A model generated the notes under the pieces. The model saw nothing but the letters and a program-made list of their open reading frames with translations. It was not told the DNA's origin and did no database searches. A stretch of 64,000 bases of DNA from an uncultured Fibrobacter sp. (lineage in GTDB: Bacteria > Fibrobacterota > Fibrobacteria > Fibrobacterales > Fibrobacteraceae): NCBI GenBank assembly GCA_946413655.1, contig CAMKLO010000005.1, forward strand, positions 1-64,000, in the 5' to 3' direction. Shown here one piece after another: positions 55,301 to 64,000 of the stretch. The translations under genes and the position numbers were made by a program. Numbering within the stretch: the first letter of the stretch is position 1; every line of letters begins with the position of its first letter.

Positions 55301-56353
55301 ATGAATCTTGTCCGCATATTTCTTTTGCTGGGGACGCTTGCCGCGTTCTCGTTCGGAGCATCTTCGACTATGGAAAACTTTCTGTTCAATGGCCGTTGGT
55401 CCCATGCCGATGGCGTGAGCCGCGTGAGTGCGCCTGCCTCGTCCATTACGTTCAACGCCAAGGCGTCCTCGATTACGGTCACGCTCGAAGGCCAGTCCCG
55501 CTGGCGTCTCGACCGCGACGGCAAGCAGGTTGACCAGTTCGAAATCGGCTCGAAGGAAGAACACACGACCAAGGTCGAAGACGACGGCTCGTTCCACAAG
55601 TACCGCCTCATCAAGATTAGCGAAAGCGGCGCTCCCGAAGTCAAGTTCTACGGAGTGCAGCTCGAAGGCGAATTCGGCGATGCTCCCAAGCCTTCTCAAC
55701 GCCGCATCGAGTTCATCGGCGATTCCTTTACGGTGGGCTTTGGCTGCGAAGGTTCGTCGGCGGATGACGGTTCCCTCGAGTTCGAGAAGACGAACGCGTC
55801 CAAGAGCTACGCCTACCTTCTGGCGAGCGGCTTTGGCGCCGACTATCAGGTGAACGCGTTCAGCGGTCGCGGTCTCGTGCGCAACTACGATAATATTGTG
55901 CCCAAATGGACACTAGAACGCCTTTACGACTATACGGTAATGGGCTCGGTGACGGAGTACCCGAAGCCGGAACGCTGGAACTTCGAAAATTTCCACCCGC
56001 AGGTGATTGTCGTCTTTGTCGGAATCAACGATTTCCAGGGGAATCCGCCTTATGCGGACAAGGGTAAATTCAAGAAAGCTTATGCCGCCCTGCTCGCAAA
56101 GCTCCGCAAGGCGCACCCGGGCGTAAAGTTCCTGCTCGTTTCTACGAAAATCTGGCCCAACGATGATCTCGGCCCGACCGTCAAGGCGATTTACGATGCC
56201 GAAATTGCCGCAGGGCATAAGGATTTGGAGTACAAACACGTCTATACGTCGAACGTCGCCCTGCTCGGACACCCCGATACGCACTCCCAGGAGGAACTTG
56301 CTAACACTTTGAGACCCATAATAGCCCGTCTTGGACGATGGCTTTCAAGATAA
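55301..56353 (+). CDS. SGNH/GDSL carbohydrate esterase (CE2-like)
   Basis: Signal peptide; N-terminal jelly-roll-like region; IEFIGDSFTVGFGCEG, VIVVFVGINDFQGNPPY, GHPDTHSQEELA catalytic blocks. Confidence 0.87.
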   Translation: MNLVRIFLLLGTLAAFSFGASSTMENFLFNGRWSHADGVSRVSAPASSITFNAKASSITVTLEGQSRWRLDRDGKQVDQFEIGSKEEHTTKVEDDGSFHKYRLIKISESGAPEVKFYGVQLEGEFGDAPKPSQRRIEFIGDSFTVGFGCEGSSADDGSLEFEKTNASKSYAYLLASGFGADYQVNAFSGRGLVRNYDNIVPKWTLERLYDYTVMGSVTEYPKPERWNFENFHPQVIVVFVGINDFQGNPPYADKGKFKKAYAALLAKLRKAHPGVKFLLVSTKIWPNDDLGPTVKAIYDAEIAAGHKDLEYKHVYTSNVALLGHPDTHSQEELANTLRPIIARLGRWLSR

Positions 56354-56420
56354 TTTAATACACTGAAAAACCTTTTTTGTATATTTAAAAAGGCTTTATG
56401 TCTAAAACGGATATGTGATT

Positions 56421-57752
56421 ATGTCTTCAAAGGTTATGCGGAAAGTTTACGCCCTATTCAGGATGAATTTCCTGATTGTAGTGCTCTTGGTGGTTACTGC
56501 CGTAGCCATGTTTGCGTATAGGCATTTCCTGGATGAAGTCCTGGACATAAACCTCGCCGAGTACCCTTATGTGGTCGCTAGCGCGGATTCCGTGGATGGG
56601 GGTACGTCCGCCATTTCCATGAGCCGTACCGACACTTCCGTCGTCATTGAATATGAACTTCGCGAGGGGTACGCCTACCCGTACGTGGGCATCAAGATTT
56701 ATCTCGGCGACGGAAAGACGATGGGCCGCGATCTTTCCAAGTACGATAGCATTTTCGTGTGGCTCAAGCCGCGTAACGAGGGCTCCGTGCGCCTTTACAT
56801 GCGCGGTTACGACAGAGACATCTACCGCAAGAACGATGAGACGTCGCTCAAGTTCAACGAAATCGAGTTTTCTCCGACCAAGGAACCTTATCCGGCCGTG
56901 TTCGTGCCGCAGGAATTCCGTGTGGCGGGCTGGTGGGTTTCCCAGAACGAAATCAACGTGCACAAGGCGCGAGTCGATCTTTCGAATATTCCGCTTATCG
57001 AAATCCAGACCGGCACAAATGCTCCGCTGGGCTACGGCGGAATGGAAATCAAGATGCTTCGCTTCAAGGGCAAGAAGATTTCTCAGGTCGATCTTGTGAC
57101 GACGCTTGTCGCCCTCTGGTTTGTCACCTTCCTTATCATTCTTATCATCAGATTCTTTGACTACAGCCGTGAACGTGCGGTCAATAAGAAAAAGCAAGAA
57201 GAACTCAGGAAGAATCTCCGCGCTCTCGAAATCGAAAAGAGCGAATACGAAAAGTCCAGCAAGGAAGACCCGCTCACGGGTTGCCTCAACCGCGCTGGTT
57301 TCAGCGGCGTTCTTCTCCGCGAACAGGAAGAACTGAACAGAATCGGACGCCCTGTTTCGTTCATGATTTTTGATATCGACCATTTCAAGAACATCAACGA
57401 TACTTACGGTCACCTGGTCGGCGATGAAGTTTTGGTGAACCTCGCGAAGCTTGTGCAGAGCATGATTCGCAATACCGATTCGCTTGTGCGTTGGGGCGGC
57501 GAAGAGTTTGTCATCTTGAGCGACGACACCAGCATCCAGAATGCTGCGTTCCTTGCCGAGAAGTTACGCAAGGCGATTGAAGCATCGACGCTCATTACGC
57601 AGCAGCGAGTGACGTGCTCCTTCGGCGTGACTGAGATGGTGCCGGGCGAAGACCCGAAGTCCCTCATTGCCCGTGCAGACAAGGCCTTGTATTCTTCCAA
57701 GGAAAGCGGGCGCAACCGCGTTACCGTGGCAACGTTCAGACGGAGCCGTTAA
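56421..57752 (+). CDS. Membrane diguanylate cyclase with periplasmic jelly-roll-like sensor
   Basis: GGDEF domain (DPLTGCLNRAGFSGVL, FDIDHFKNINDTYGHLVGDEVL, RWGGEEFVIL); two TM segments flanking a ~170 aa beta-rich region. ATG at 56421 is MSSKVMRK. Confidence 0.92.
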   Translation: MSSKVMRKVYALFRMNFLIVVLLVVTAVAMFAYRHFLDEVLDINLAEYPYVVASADSVDGGTSAISMSRTDTSVVIEYELREGYAYPYVGIKIYLGDGKTMGRDLSKYDSIFVWLKPRNEGSVRLYMRGYDRDIYRKNDETSLKFNEIEFSPTKEPYPAVFVPQEFRVAGWWVSQNEINVHKARVDLSNIPLIEIQTGTNAPLGYGGMEIKMLRFKGKKISQVDLVTTLVALWFVTFLIILIIRFFDYSRERAVNKKKQEELRKNLRALEIEKSEYEKSSKEDPLTGCLNRAGFSGVLLREQEELNRIGRPVSFMIFDIDHFKNINDTYGHLVGDEVLVNLAKLVQSMIRNTDSLVRWGGEEFVILSDDTSIQNAAFLAEKLRKAIEASTLITQQRVTCSFGVTEMVPGEDPKSLIARADKALYSSKESGRNRVTVATFRRSR

Positions 57753-57766
57753 GACGTGGGCGCTTG

Positions 57767-58168
57767 ATGAAACGCTTTTCGAAAATTCATGCGTTGATGG
57801 CTTGCGCCCCAGTAGTTATAGCTTTTTCTGTGGCGCTCCTTTTGTCGTGCACGAAACAACCTGAAGTAGAAAATTTCAAGCAAATTCAGTTGCAGTGGAA
57901 CGCGGCTGATGATGCTGCCGAGCAATCCGAATCCAAGGACAACTGCGTGATTGAAATCACATCGAAGATCATGCGTCATCCGGTGGTGCTCAAGTCAAAG
58001 CTTGTCGAAATCTCTTACGAAGTGAAATACACCCTTGGCGAGAATGGCGTTCTGGCCTTTGATGCACGTTGTAGCGACAATCGTTTTGCCGATTTGGACG
58101 AGTGTTCGTGGCAGGCGACCTGTGGTGGCGGTTCGGGTTCTGTTGTAAAGTTCCACAACGAACGATAA
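57767..58168 (+). CDS. Hypothetical lipoprotein
   Basis: MKRFSKIHALMACAPVVIAFSVALLLSCTKQ lipobox. Confidence 0.7.
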   Translation: MKRFSKIHALMACAPVVIAFSVALLLSCTKQPEVENFKQIQLQWNAADDAAEQSESKDNCVIEITSKIMRHPVVLKSKLVEISYEVKYTLGENGVLAFDARCSDNRFADLDECSWQATCGGGSGSVVKFHNER

Positions 58169-58199
58169 TGGCGAACACTAACCTATTGAGGTGTATAAA

Positions 58200-58207
58200 G
58201 ATATCTT
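58200..58207 (+). promoter_or_regulatory. Bacteroidetes-like -7 box TATCTTTG
   Basis: ataaagaTATCTTTGtatatgg, about 100 nt upstream of the TIGR02147-type gene. Confidence 0.4.
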
Positions 58208-58305
58208 TGTATATGGTTCAGACCGCCCGTATTGTCTCATAATGGATGAGAATGGGAGAAAGTGATTGGAGAAATACGAAGAGCTGTCTGATGTGAGGAT
58301 TTTCT

Positions 58306-59142
58306 GTGAAACCGATTTTTGAATACACCGACTATCGCGAATGGATTAGGGACGCTTTTGAGGATTTCAAAAAGCGTAAGACTGTTATATCCTGGCGATA
58401 CATGGCGATGAAGCTCGGTGCGGATCCCGGAAACCTTCTGCGTATTTCCCAGGGCAAAATTCACCTTGCCGTGAATTTCATCAAGCCCATGGCGGATTTT
58501 TTCGAACTGGACGAAAAGGAAGCCGCCTACTGGACGGAACTTGTCTATTTCGGTCGTGCCAAGAGCGATCAGGAAGCTTTAAACCATTATGAAAAGATGC
58601 AGGCGCTCAAGGGCATCCCATTGAAGCGTCTTGCCAAAAAAGAACTCGAATTTTATCGTCATTGGTATTATAACGCTATCCGTTCCGTCATTGGTATTTG
58701 TAATTTTAAAGATGATTATGAGGGTCTTGCGGAATGCTGTACGCCGGCAATCACGGTGGAGCAGGCCAAGGATGCTATCAAGCTCCTGCATGACCTGAAT
58801 ATGATTTCTGAGGGGAAGGACGGATTCTGGAAAGTGAACGATACGTTTGTGAGTACTGGTGGTAACTGGAGGTCCGAAGCTGTTCGGGCTTTCCAGAAGG
58901 AGACGATTCGCCTCGCGGGCGAATCGCTTGAACGCCATGCGCCGCCACTTCGCGATATTAGCACCGTTACGATGACGTTCAACATGAACGATATCCAGCT
59001 GCTCCGTGAAAAGGTCAAGGAATTCCGTGCGGACTTGCTTCGCCTCTCGCAAGACGGCACCGGTGATGACACGGTGTTCCAGTTGAACGTGCAGCTATTC
59101 CCGCTTGCGTTTACCAAAAAATTGCAGGAGAAGTCAAAATGA
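58306..59142 (+). CDS. TIGR02147-family protein (putative HTH regulator), GTG start
   Basis: MKPIFEYTDYREWI start aligned with 13191 product; HTH-like ISWRYMAMKLGADPGNLLRISQGKIHLAVNFIKPMADFFELDEKEAAYW. Confidence 0.87.
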   Translation: MKPIFEYTDYREWIRDAFEDFKKRKTVISWRYMAMKLGADPGNLLRISQGKIHLAVNFIKPMADFFELDEKEAAYWTELVYFGRAKSDQEALNHYEKMQALKGIPLKRLAKKELEFYRHWYYNAIRSVIGICNFKDDYEGLAECCTPAITVEQAKDAIKLLHDLNMISEGKDGFWKVNDTFVSTGGNWRSEAVRAFQKETIRLAGESLERHAPPLRDISTVTMTFNMNDIQLLREKVKEFRADLLRLSQDGTGDDTVFQLNVQLFPLAFTKKLQEKSK

Positions 59143-60791
59143 AACGGCTAGCCTGCATATTCTCAGTTTTTCTGCTCTGGAGTTGCTCCGATCCTGTTGC
59201 CGGTGGCCCCGGTAGCGAGACGACCAACGGTATCGCCTACGTGGGCGATGGGGCCGCCGCTTCTTATGCTAGCGTGGCGGTCAGGAGCGTCGATTATACT
59301 TCGTCTGTCGATAGCGCGACGAATGCGCTCGTGAATGCGGACTTCTACGCCGATGCGGACGGACGTTTCTCGTTCGAGGCGCCGGAAGGCAAATACCGCT
59401 TGACGATTGTGCATGGTGGCTCTGCTTATACTGGACTTTATAAGACCAAGGGCGATACGAGTATTGGCTCTATCAATCTCGAACCGACAGCATCTCTTGG
59501 CGGTTTTGCCGAAGTTCCTAAAAAGTGTGAATTTGTGTGGGTTGGTGTGCGCGGCATGGATGTGCTTGTGCGTTCCGATTCTGTTGGGCGTTTCCAGCTT
59601 TCGCAGTTGCCGTCCAACGATTCGCTGCAGGTCTATTTCTTGCGCGGTGACAACAATAAAGTCTATGATGACGTGTCGGTGAAGCTCGGCCCGAACGAAA
59701 CGGAAGTAATCGACTTGCAGCCGGATACGCTCAAGAACAAGATCAAGTTCGTTGCCGTTGCCGATGGTAAGGTAGTCCCGTTTGCATCGCTTGCTATACG
59801 CAAGGTGGACTGGCGTCCCGATTCCCTGCATGTGAATAACGTTGTTGCCGAGGCTGATGCTTTTGCCGACAAGAATGGCATGTTTGCAATCGATTCCCTC
59901 AAGTCTGGCAATTATCGCGTAACGGTCACGCAGTCCGGGCTCGCTTATTCCAAGGTGCTTTCTGCAAAGCAGATTGCAAAACTCGATACCGTCAAGTTGC
60001 AGGAAACTGCAAACTACATGAGCCGCGTGACGCTCCATGCAGGCGATGATTTCGCTTGGGTCGGCGTATATGGCTTGGATGTGTTGACGAAGACGAATGC
60101 GGAAGGCGTGTTCTCGCTCCCAATGCTTCCGTCCAAAGATACGCTAGATGTTTATTTTATAAGTAAAAAAGATAGTTTGTATGCTGAAAATCGAATATTC
60201 CTCTCCGGAGGTACTGCCGATTTCGACTATCCATCTTTCGTGTTGCAGAACTTTGAAAAGGATACTGCTAGCTGGTACTTCGATGCTGATACTAATGGTT
60301 TTGGTTCGAAGATTGTGTCCAAAGCGTTTGAAACCGATAAGGACCGCAAGTCCAAAGTGTTCCATGGCAAGTACAGTATGCCTGTAACGAACAATTTCGG
60401 TGCATGGGTCGTTACAGGAAAGGATCTCCGGCTTCCTTCTAATCTTGCTAAGAAAGATTCTGCTGGTTGGAATCTTTCATCGCTCGATTCCATTTCGTTC
60501 TATGCGAAGGGTTCCGGGCAGATTCGCGTATCGCTTGAAAATTGGGACAAGAAGTCCGAAGATGCGGGGCTCTCGCTTAAGGCAGCCTCGGAATGGAAAG
60601 ATTTGAATGCGCAGAAATGGACTCGCTATGTCGTAAAATTCGACGACTTGTGCTATACCGCACAAGATGTGAGCTACTGCTATGTCGCATGGAATTTCCT
60701 GAAGGATGATGTTCGCCAGTTGAACTTCTTCGTAAGAAATGGAACAGAATTCTATCTGGACGATATAGCGCTTTATGGCGTATATTTCTAA
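59139..60791 (+). CDS. Lipoprotein with repeated carboxypeptidase-regulatory-like domains and C-terminal jelly-roll/CBM-like domain
   Basis: MKRLACIFSVFLLWSCSDPVAGGPGSETTNG lipobox; repeats FAWVGVYGLDVLTKTNAEGVFSLPMLPS / FVWVGVRGMDVLVRSDSVGRFQLSQLPS; ATGA overlap with 58306 gene. Confidence 0.83.
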   Translation: MKRLACIFSVFLLWSCSDPVAGGPGSETTNGIAYVGDGAAASYASVAVRSVDYTSSVDSATNALVNADFYADADGRFSFEAPEGKYRLTIVHGGSAYTGLYKTKGDTSIGSINLEPTASLGGFAEVPKKCEFVWVGVRGMDVLVRSDSVGRFQLSQLPSNDSLQVYFLRGDNNKVYDDVSVKLGPNETEVIDLQPDTLKNKIKFVAVADGKVVPFASLAIRKVDWRPDSLHVNNVVAEADAFADKNGMFAIDSLKSGNYRVTVTQSGLAYSKVLSAKQIAKLDTVKLQETANYMSRVTLHAGDDFAWVGVYGLDVLTKTNAEGVFSLPMLPSKDTLDVYFISKKDSLYAENRIFLSGGTADFDYPSFVLQNFEKDTASWYFDADTNGFGSKIVSKAFETDKDRKSKVFHGKYSMPVTNNFGAWVVTGKDLRLPSNLAKKDSAGWNLSSLDSISFYAKGSGQIRVSLENWDKKSEDAGLSLKAASEWKDLNAQKWTRYVVKFDDLCYTAQDVSYCYVAWNFLKDDVRQLNFFVRNGTEFYLDDIALYGVYF

Positions 60792-60827
60792 AGATTTAGA
60801 AATAACTTTTTACAAATAAATTAAAAT

Positions 60828-60869
60828 TAACAAGTTTCTCGGTAATAAGCGAGGACTTGTTATTTTTTT
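60828..60869 (+). terminator. Rho-independent terminator
   Basis: TAACAAGT-ttctcggtaataagcgagg-ACTTGTTA followed by ttttttt. Confidence 0.85.
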
Positions 60870-60902
60870 GTTATGTATGTGGGCTCGTTTAGAGAAAAAA
60901 GC

Positions 60903-61150
60903 GTCGGCCACAACCTTAAAAGGTGAGTGCCGCGACCATGCTTGTGTGGTCATGGTCGAGCCGTAAGGTTGGCGCTTGCGCCAGGTATTTTCTTCGCAGT
61001 AGCGTGCAAAACGAGTGTCGCTTTAATTTCGTTATGAATGTAGCTAGGTACTGCTGACGCCATAGGCGTCAAAAGCATCAAAGGCGAATGCTGCGGTTGC
61101 ACTTGTGCAAACATAGCTGAGCCGTAATTGCTGATGCTGAAAGCATCCAC
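60903..61150 (+). ncRNA. Candidate structured RNA: two tandem copies of a 48-nt core in flanking stems
   Basis: Cores at 60919-60966 and 61080-61127 align without gaps (32/48 identical, nearly all differences transitions). Conserved AAAGGYGARTGCYGCG, loop CTTGTG and GAGCCGTAA. Closing stems CAACCTTA/TAAGGTTG and AGCATCA/TGATGCT differ in sequence but pair. Strand inferred from ispA-dxs context. Confidence 0.7.
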
Positions 61151-61249
61151 TCCGAGCTGGGGCCCCTCCCGCATGCTAAACTTCTTAAATTAAAGATTTA
61201 AAACTCTAGTTTTAGTGGTAAAGCCCTTTTAAGTGCGCGTCGAATTAAG

Positions 61250-61257
61250 TATCTTTG
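61250..61257 (+). promoter_or_regulatory. Bacteroidetes-like -7 box TATCTTTG, 5 nt before ispA ATG
   Basis: TATCTTTG-tgcac-ATG; same box-to-ATG geometry as at 13178. Confidence 0.5.
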
Positions 61258-61262
61258 TGCAC

Positions 61263-62150
61263 ATGCAGTCTATTGAATCAGAAGCAAAAATTGCTCAGGA
61301 TTATCTCGCCCGCATCGCAAAGGATGCCGAGGCGAAGTTTGATGAACATCTCCCTCCAGTAACGGACCGTCCGTGCCGTTTGCACGAAGCCATGCGCTAT
61401 TCCATGTTCGCAGGCGGTAAGCGTTTGCGTCCGGGCCTTGCGAAGGCCACGTTCGACATGTTTGGCGGTAAGGGAGACAAGATTTGGCTTGCGACGAGTG
61501 CTCTCGAAATGCTCCACACGTTCAGCCTTATTCATGATGACCTTCCGTGTGTCGATAATGACGACTACCGCCGTGGCAAGCTCACGAGTCACAAGAAGTT
61601 TGGCGAAGCTACAGCCGTAATGGCGGGCGATGCCCTCTGTGTGCATGCTTTCGAGATGATGGGCAAGACCGGCAACGCGAAGGCTATCGAACTCCTCGCG
61701 CACCTGCTCGGCACCTACGGCATGATTGGCGGCGAGATGACCGACATCGAATGCGAAGGTAAGTCTGTCGATCTCGAAATTGTCGATTACATTCATTACC
61801 ACAAGACGGCGGCCCTCATCGAGGCTTCGCTCCTCGTGGGTGCGATGCTTGCAGATGCAAGCGAAAAGGATATGGAAATCATCCGCAACTATGGCCGCTC
61901 CATCGGGCTTGCCTTCCAGATTGTGGATGATATTTTGGACATCGTCTCTACGACTGAAGAATTGGGCAAGGACGCCGGGTCCGACATTGAAAACGGCAAG
62001 GCGACTTACCCGTCCATCGTGGGCTTGGAAAAGTCTAGGGAACGTGCCAAGGAACTTTACGAGGAATCCATCAAGGTCCTGGAAGGGCTGAAGTGCGATA
62101 CCTCCATCCTCCGTTCTATAGCGGCATACATCATTACCCGAGTGAAATAA
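61263..62150 (+). CDS. ispA: Polyprenyl (farnesyl) diphosphate synthase
   Basis: MQSIESEAKIAQDYL start; GGKRLRPGL, SLIHDDLPCVDNDDYRRGKLTSHKKFGEATAVMAGDAL, LAFQIVDDILDI motifs. Confidence 0.93.
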   Translation: MQSIESEAKIAQDYLARIAKDAEAKFDEHLPPVTDRPCRLHEAMRYSMFAGGKRLRPGLAKATFDMFGGKGDKIWLATSALEMLHTFSLIHDDLPCVDNDDYRRGKLTSHKKFGEATAVMAGDALCVHAFEMMGKTGNAKAIELLAHLLGTYGMIGGEMTDIECEGKSVDLEIVDYIHYHKTAALIEASLLVGAMLADASEKDMEIIRNYGRSIGLAFQIVDDILDIVSTTEELGKDAGSDIENGKATYPSIVGLEKSRERAKELYEESIKVLEGLKCDTSILRSIAAYIITRVK

Positions 62151-64000
62151 ATGGAACTGAAAGACGTTAAGTCGCCTCAGGACTTGAAGCACTGTTCCGT
62201 CGAGGAACTGAACCGCTTGGCTTCGCAGATTCGCGAGACCATTATTGGGCAGGTGGCCAAACATGGCGGTCACCTGGCGTCGAGCCTTGGCGTTGTTGAA
62301 CTGACTCTTGCGCTTCACTATGTGTTCAACGCACCGGACGATAAGATTGTCTGGGACGTGGGGCACCAGGCGTACGTGCACAAGTTATTGACCGGTCGTT
62401 TCGACCGCTTCGATACTTTGCGCCAGCAGGGCGGTATTTCCGGGTTCCTGAAAAGGAACGAAAGCGTTTACGACTGCTTTGGAGCGGGGCATGCCACGAC
62501 ATCTATTTCGGCAGCTCTTGGCTTTGCGGTTGCACGTGACCGTTTCAATCGTAACAACAACGTGGTTGCCGTCATTGGCGATGGCTCCATGACGGGCGGT
62601 ATGGCGTATGAAGCGCTCAACAATGTGGGTGCCTCCAAGCAGAACATGACCATCATCCTGAACGATAACAGGATGAGCATTGCGCCGAACGTCGGCGGGT
62701 TCAGCAAGTACTTGAACCGCGTGATTTCGGATCCGGTTTACAATAAGATGCGTACGGACTTGGACCGCTTGATGACGCGTTTGCCGGGTATTCTGGGTTC
62801 ACGATTCCGTGACCTCTTCTTGCAGGTCGAGAACGCTGCAAAGAACGCCGTGAAGCCGGGACGTTTCTTCGAGGACTTGGGCATCCGCTATTTCGGTCCG
62901 ATTGACGGTCATGACATCAACGAATTGGTCATGATTCTCGAACGCGTCAAGAACCAGCAGGGGCCGTGCCTCGTGCATGTGGTTACAGAAAAGGGCCGCG
63001 GTTTTTCTGCTGCTGAAAAGAATCCGACAAAGTATCACGGTTGTGGTGCATTCGACCCAGAAAGCGGGCTTCCGCTTGCTCCGGGCAATCCGAATCCGTC
63101 CCTCACGAGCGTGTTTGGCAATACGCTTTTGCAGCTTGCCAAGAAGGACAAGCGCATCATGGGTATCACGGCTGCAATGCCTACGGGCTGCGGCATGGAT
63201 ATCGTGATGAAGGAACTTCCGGAACGCGTGATTGACGTGGGCATTGCCGAAGAACATGCGGTGACGTTTGCCGCCGGGCTTGCCTGCGATGGCGTTGTCC
63301 CCGTGGTGGCGATTTATTCGTCGTTCATGCAGCGTGCCTACGACCAGATTATCCATGATATCGCCTTGCAGAATTTGCATGTGGTGCTAGTTCTTGACCG
63401 TGCGGGCCTTGTCGGTGCCGACGGCCCGACGCATCACGGTGCTTTTGACTTGTCGTTCTTGCGCACGGTTCCTGGCCTTACTCTCATGGCTCCTTCCAAC
63501 GAAAATGAACTGCGCGACATGTTGACTGCCGCGATTGATATGGAAGGCGTGGTGGCTATTCGCTATCCGAGAGGGACCTCGCTGGCCGCTGAACCCGTGC
63601 CTTCGGAAGGACCGTTCGACGGCAAGAGCCCGAAAATTCTTGAGAAGGGTTCCGGCATACTCCTTTTGGGCGCCGGCTTCATGACAAATGAACTCAAGAA
63701 GACTGCCTCCGTGCTTCGTGAAAACGGATACAACCCGACGCTTGTGGATGCCCGTTTTATCAAGCCGCTGGACCAGGAATGCTACCGTTCGCTGTTTGAC
63801 AGCCACGATGTTATCGTGACATTGGAAGACAACACACGGGTGGGTGGTTACGGTTCGGCTATAGCGGAACTGTTGTCCGATCTGGGCTATACGGACAAGA
63901 AACTGTACCGGTTCGGTCTTCCGGACAGATTCGTTGAACAGGGAGAAATCAAAGCTCTCTACAAGATTCTAGAAATTGACGGGGAATCCGTCGCCAAACA
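62151..64000 (+). CDS. dxs: 1-deoxy-D-xylulose-5-phosphate synthase, 3'-truncated by window edge
   Basis: Open frame from ATG at 62151 with no stop before 64000 (so absent from the ORF track). MELKDVKSPQDLKHCSVEELNRLASQIRETI; VWDVGHQAYVHKLLTGR; GDGSMTGGMAYEALNN; DVGIAEEHAVTFAAGLA; AGLVGADGPTHHGAFDLSFLR. Confidence 0.95.
   Translation, partial: MELKDVKSPQDLKHCSVEELNRLASQIRETIIGQVAKHGGHLASSLGVVELTLALHYVFNAPDDKIVWDVGHQAYVHKLLTGRFDRFDTLRQQGGISGFLKRNESVYDCFGAGHATTSISAALGFAVARDRFNRNNNVVAVIGDGSMTGGMAYEALNNVGASKQNMTIILNDNRMSIAPNVGGFSKYLNRVISDPVYNKMRTDLDRLMTRLPGILGSRFRDLFLQVENAAKNAVKPGRFFEDLGIRYFGPIDGHDINELVMILERVKNQQGPCLVHVVTEKGRGFSAAEKNPTKYHGCGAFDPESGLPLAPGNPNPSLTSVFGNTLLQLAKKDKRIMGITAAMPTGCGMDIVMKELPERVIDVGIAEEHAVTFAAGLACDGVVPVVAIYSSFMQRAYDQIIHDIALQNLHVVLVLDRAGLVGADGPTHHGAFDLSFLRTVPGLTLMAPSNENELRDMLTAAIDMEGVVAIRYPRGTSLAAEPVPSEGPFDGKSPKILEKGSGILLLGAGFMTNELKKTASVLRENGYNPTLVDARFIKPLDQECYRSLFDSHDVIVTLEDNTRVGGYGSAIAELLSDLGYTDKKLYRFGLPDRFVEQGEIKALYKILEIDGESVAK

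Noticed and set aside
61278-62381. 367-aa minus-strand ORF
   Set aside because: Antisense to ispA and the start of dxs, both clear enzymes.

Overview
This window looks chromosomal and is very probably from Fibrobacter or a close relative (basis: FISUMP-type lipoproteins, TIGR02147-type paralogs, GLUG-like repeat giants, poly-Ser linkers, T9SS-like C-termini, Bacteroidetes-like TAnnTTTG promoter boxes). Coordinates 1-21250 hold a paralog-rich surface-protein locus: three FISUMP lipoproteins carrying 3, 2 and 1 domain copies, two giant repeat proteins, and one TIGR02147-type putative regulator. Next come a tRNA-His and a long, mostly housekeeping + strand region: acyl-ACP thioesterase, aroA, solute-binding protein, PBP4-amidase fusion, purA, Crp/Fnr, PASTA, TPR, M6-like protein, LytTR regulator, lepB and an exonuclease-DinG fusion. 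A low-GC run of five orphan lipoproteins follows at 48.7-53.0 kb. The last part holds an XPB/Ssl2-N-like protein, a CE2-like esterase, a diguanylate cyclase, a second TIGR02147-lipoprotein pair, and ispA-dxs, with dxs running off the window. The most striking unexplained signal is in the 60.9-61.15 kb gap before ispA: two tandem 48-nt cores that align without gaps, share GAGCCGTAA and a CTTGTG loop, and show compensatory base-pair changes. This is a candidate structured RNA, possibly a tandem riboswitch-like element or a standalone ncRNA. Other leads are an M6-like protein whose HExxH has become NQIGR, TIGR02147-lipoprotein gene pairs, a Cys-loop orphan lipoprotein family, predicted leaderless promoters, and mosaic intergenic repeats, one of which has been translated into a protein tail. 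No mobile elements, prophage or CRISPR arrays were recognised.
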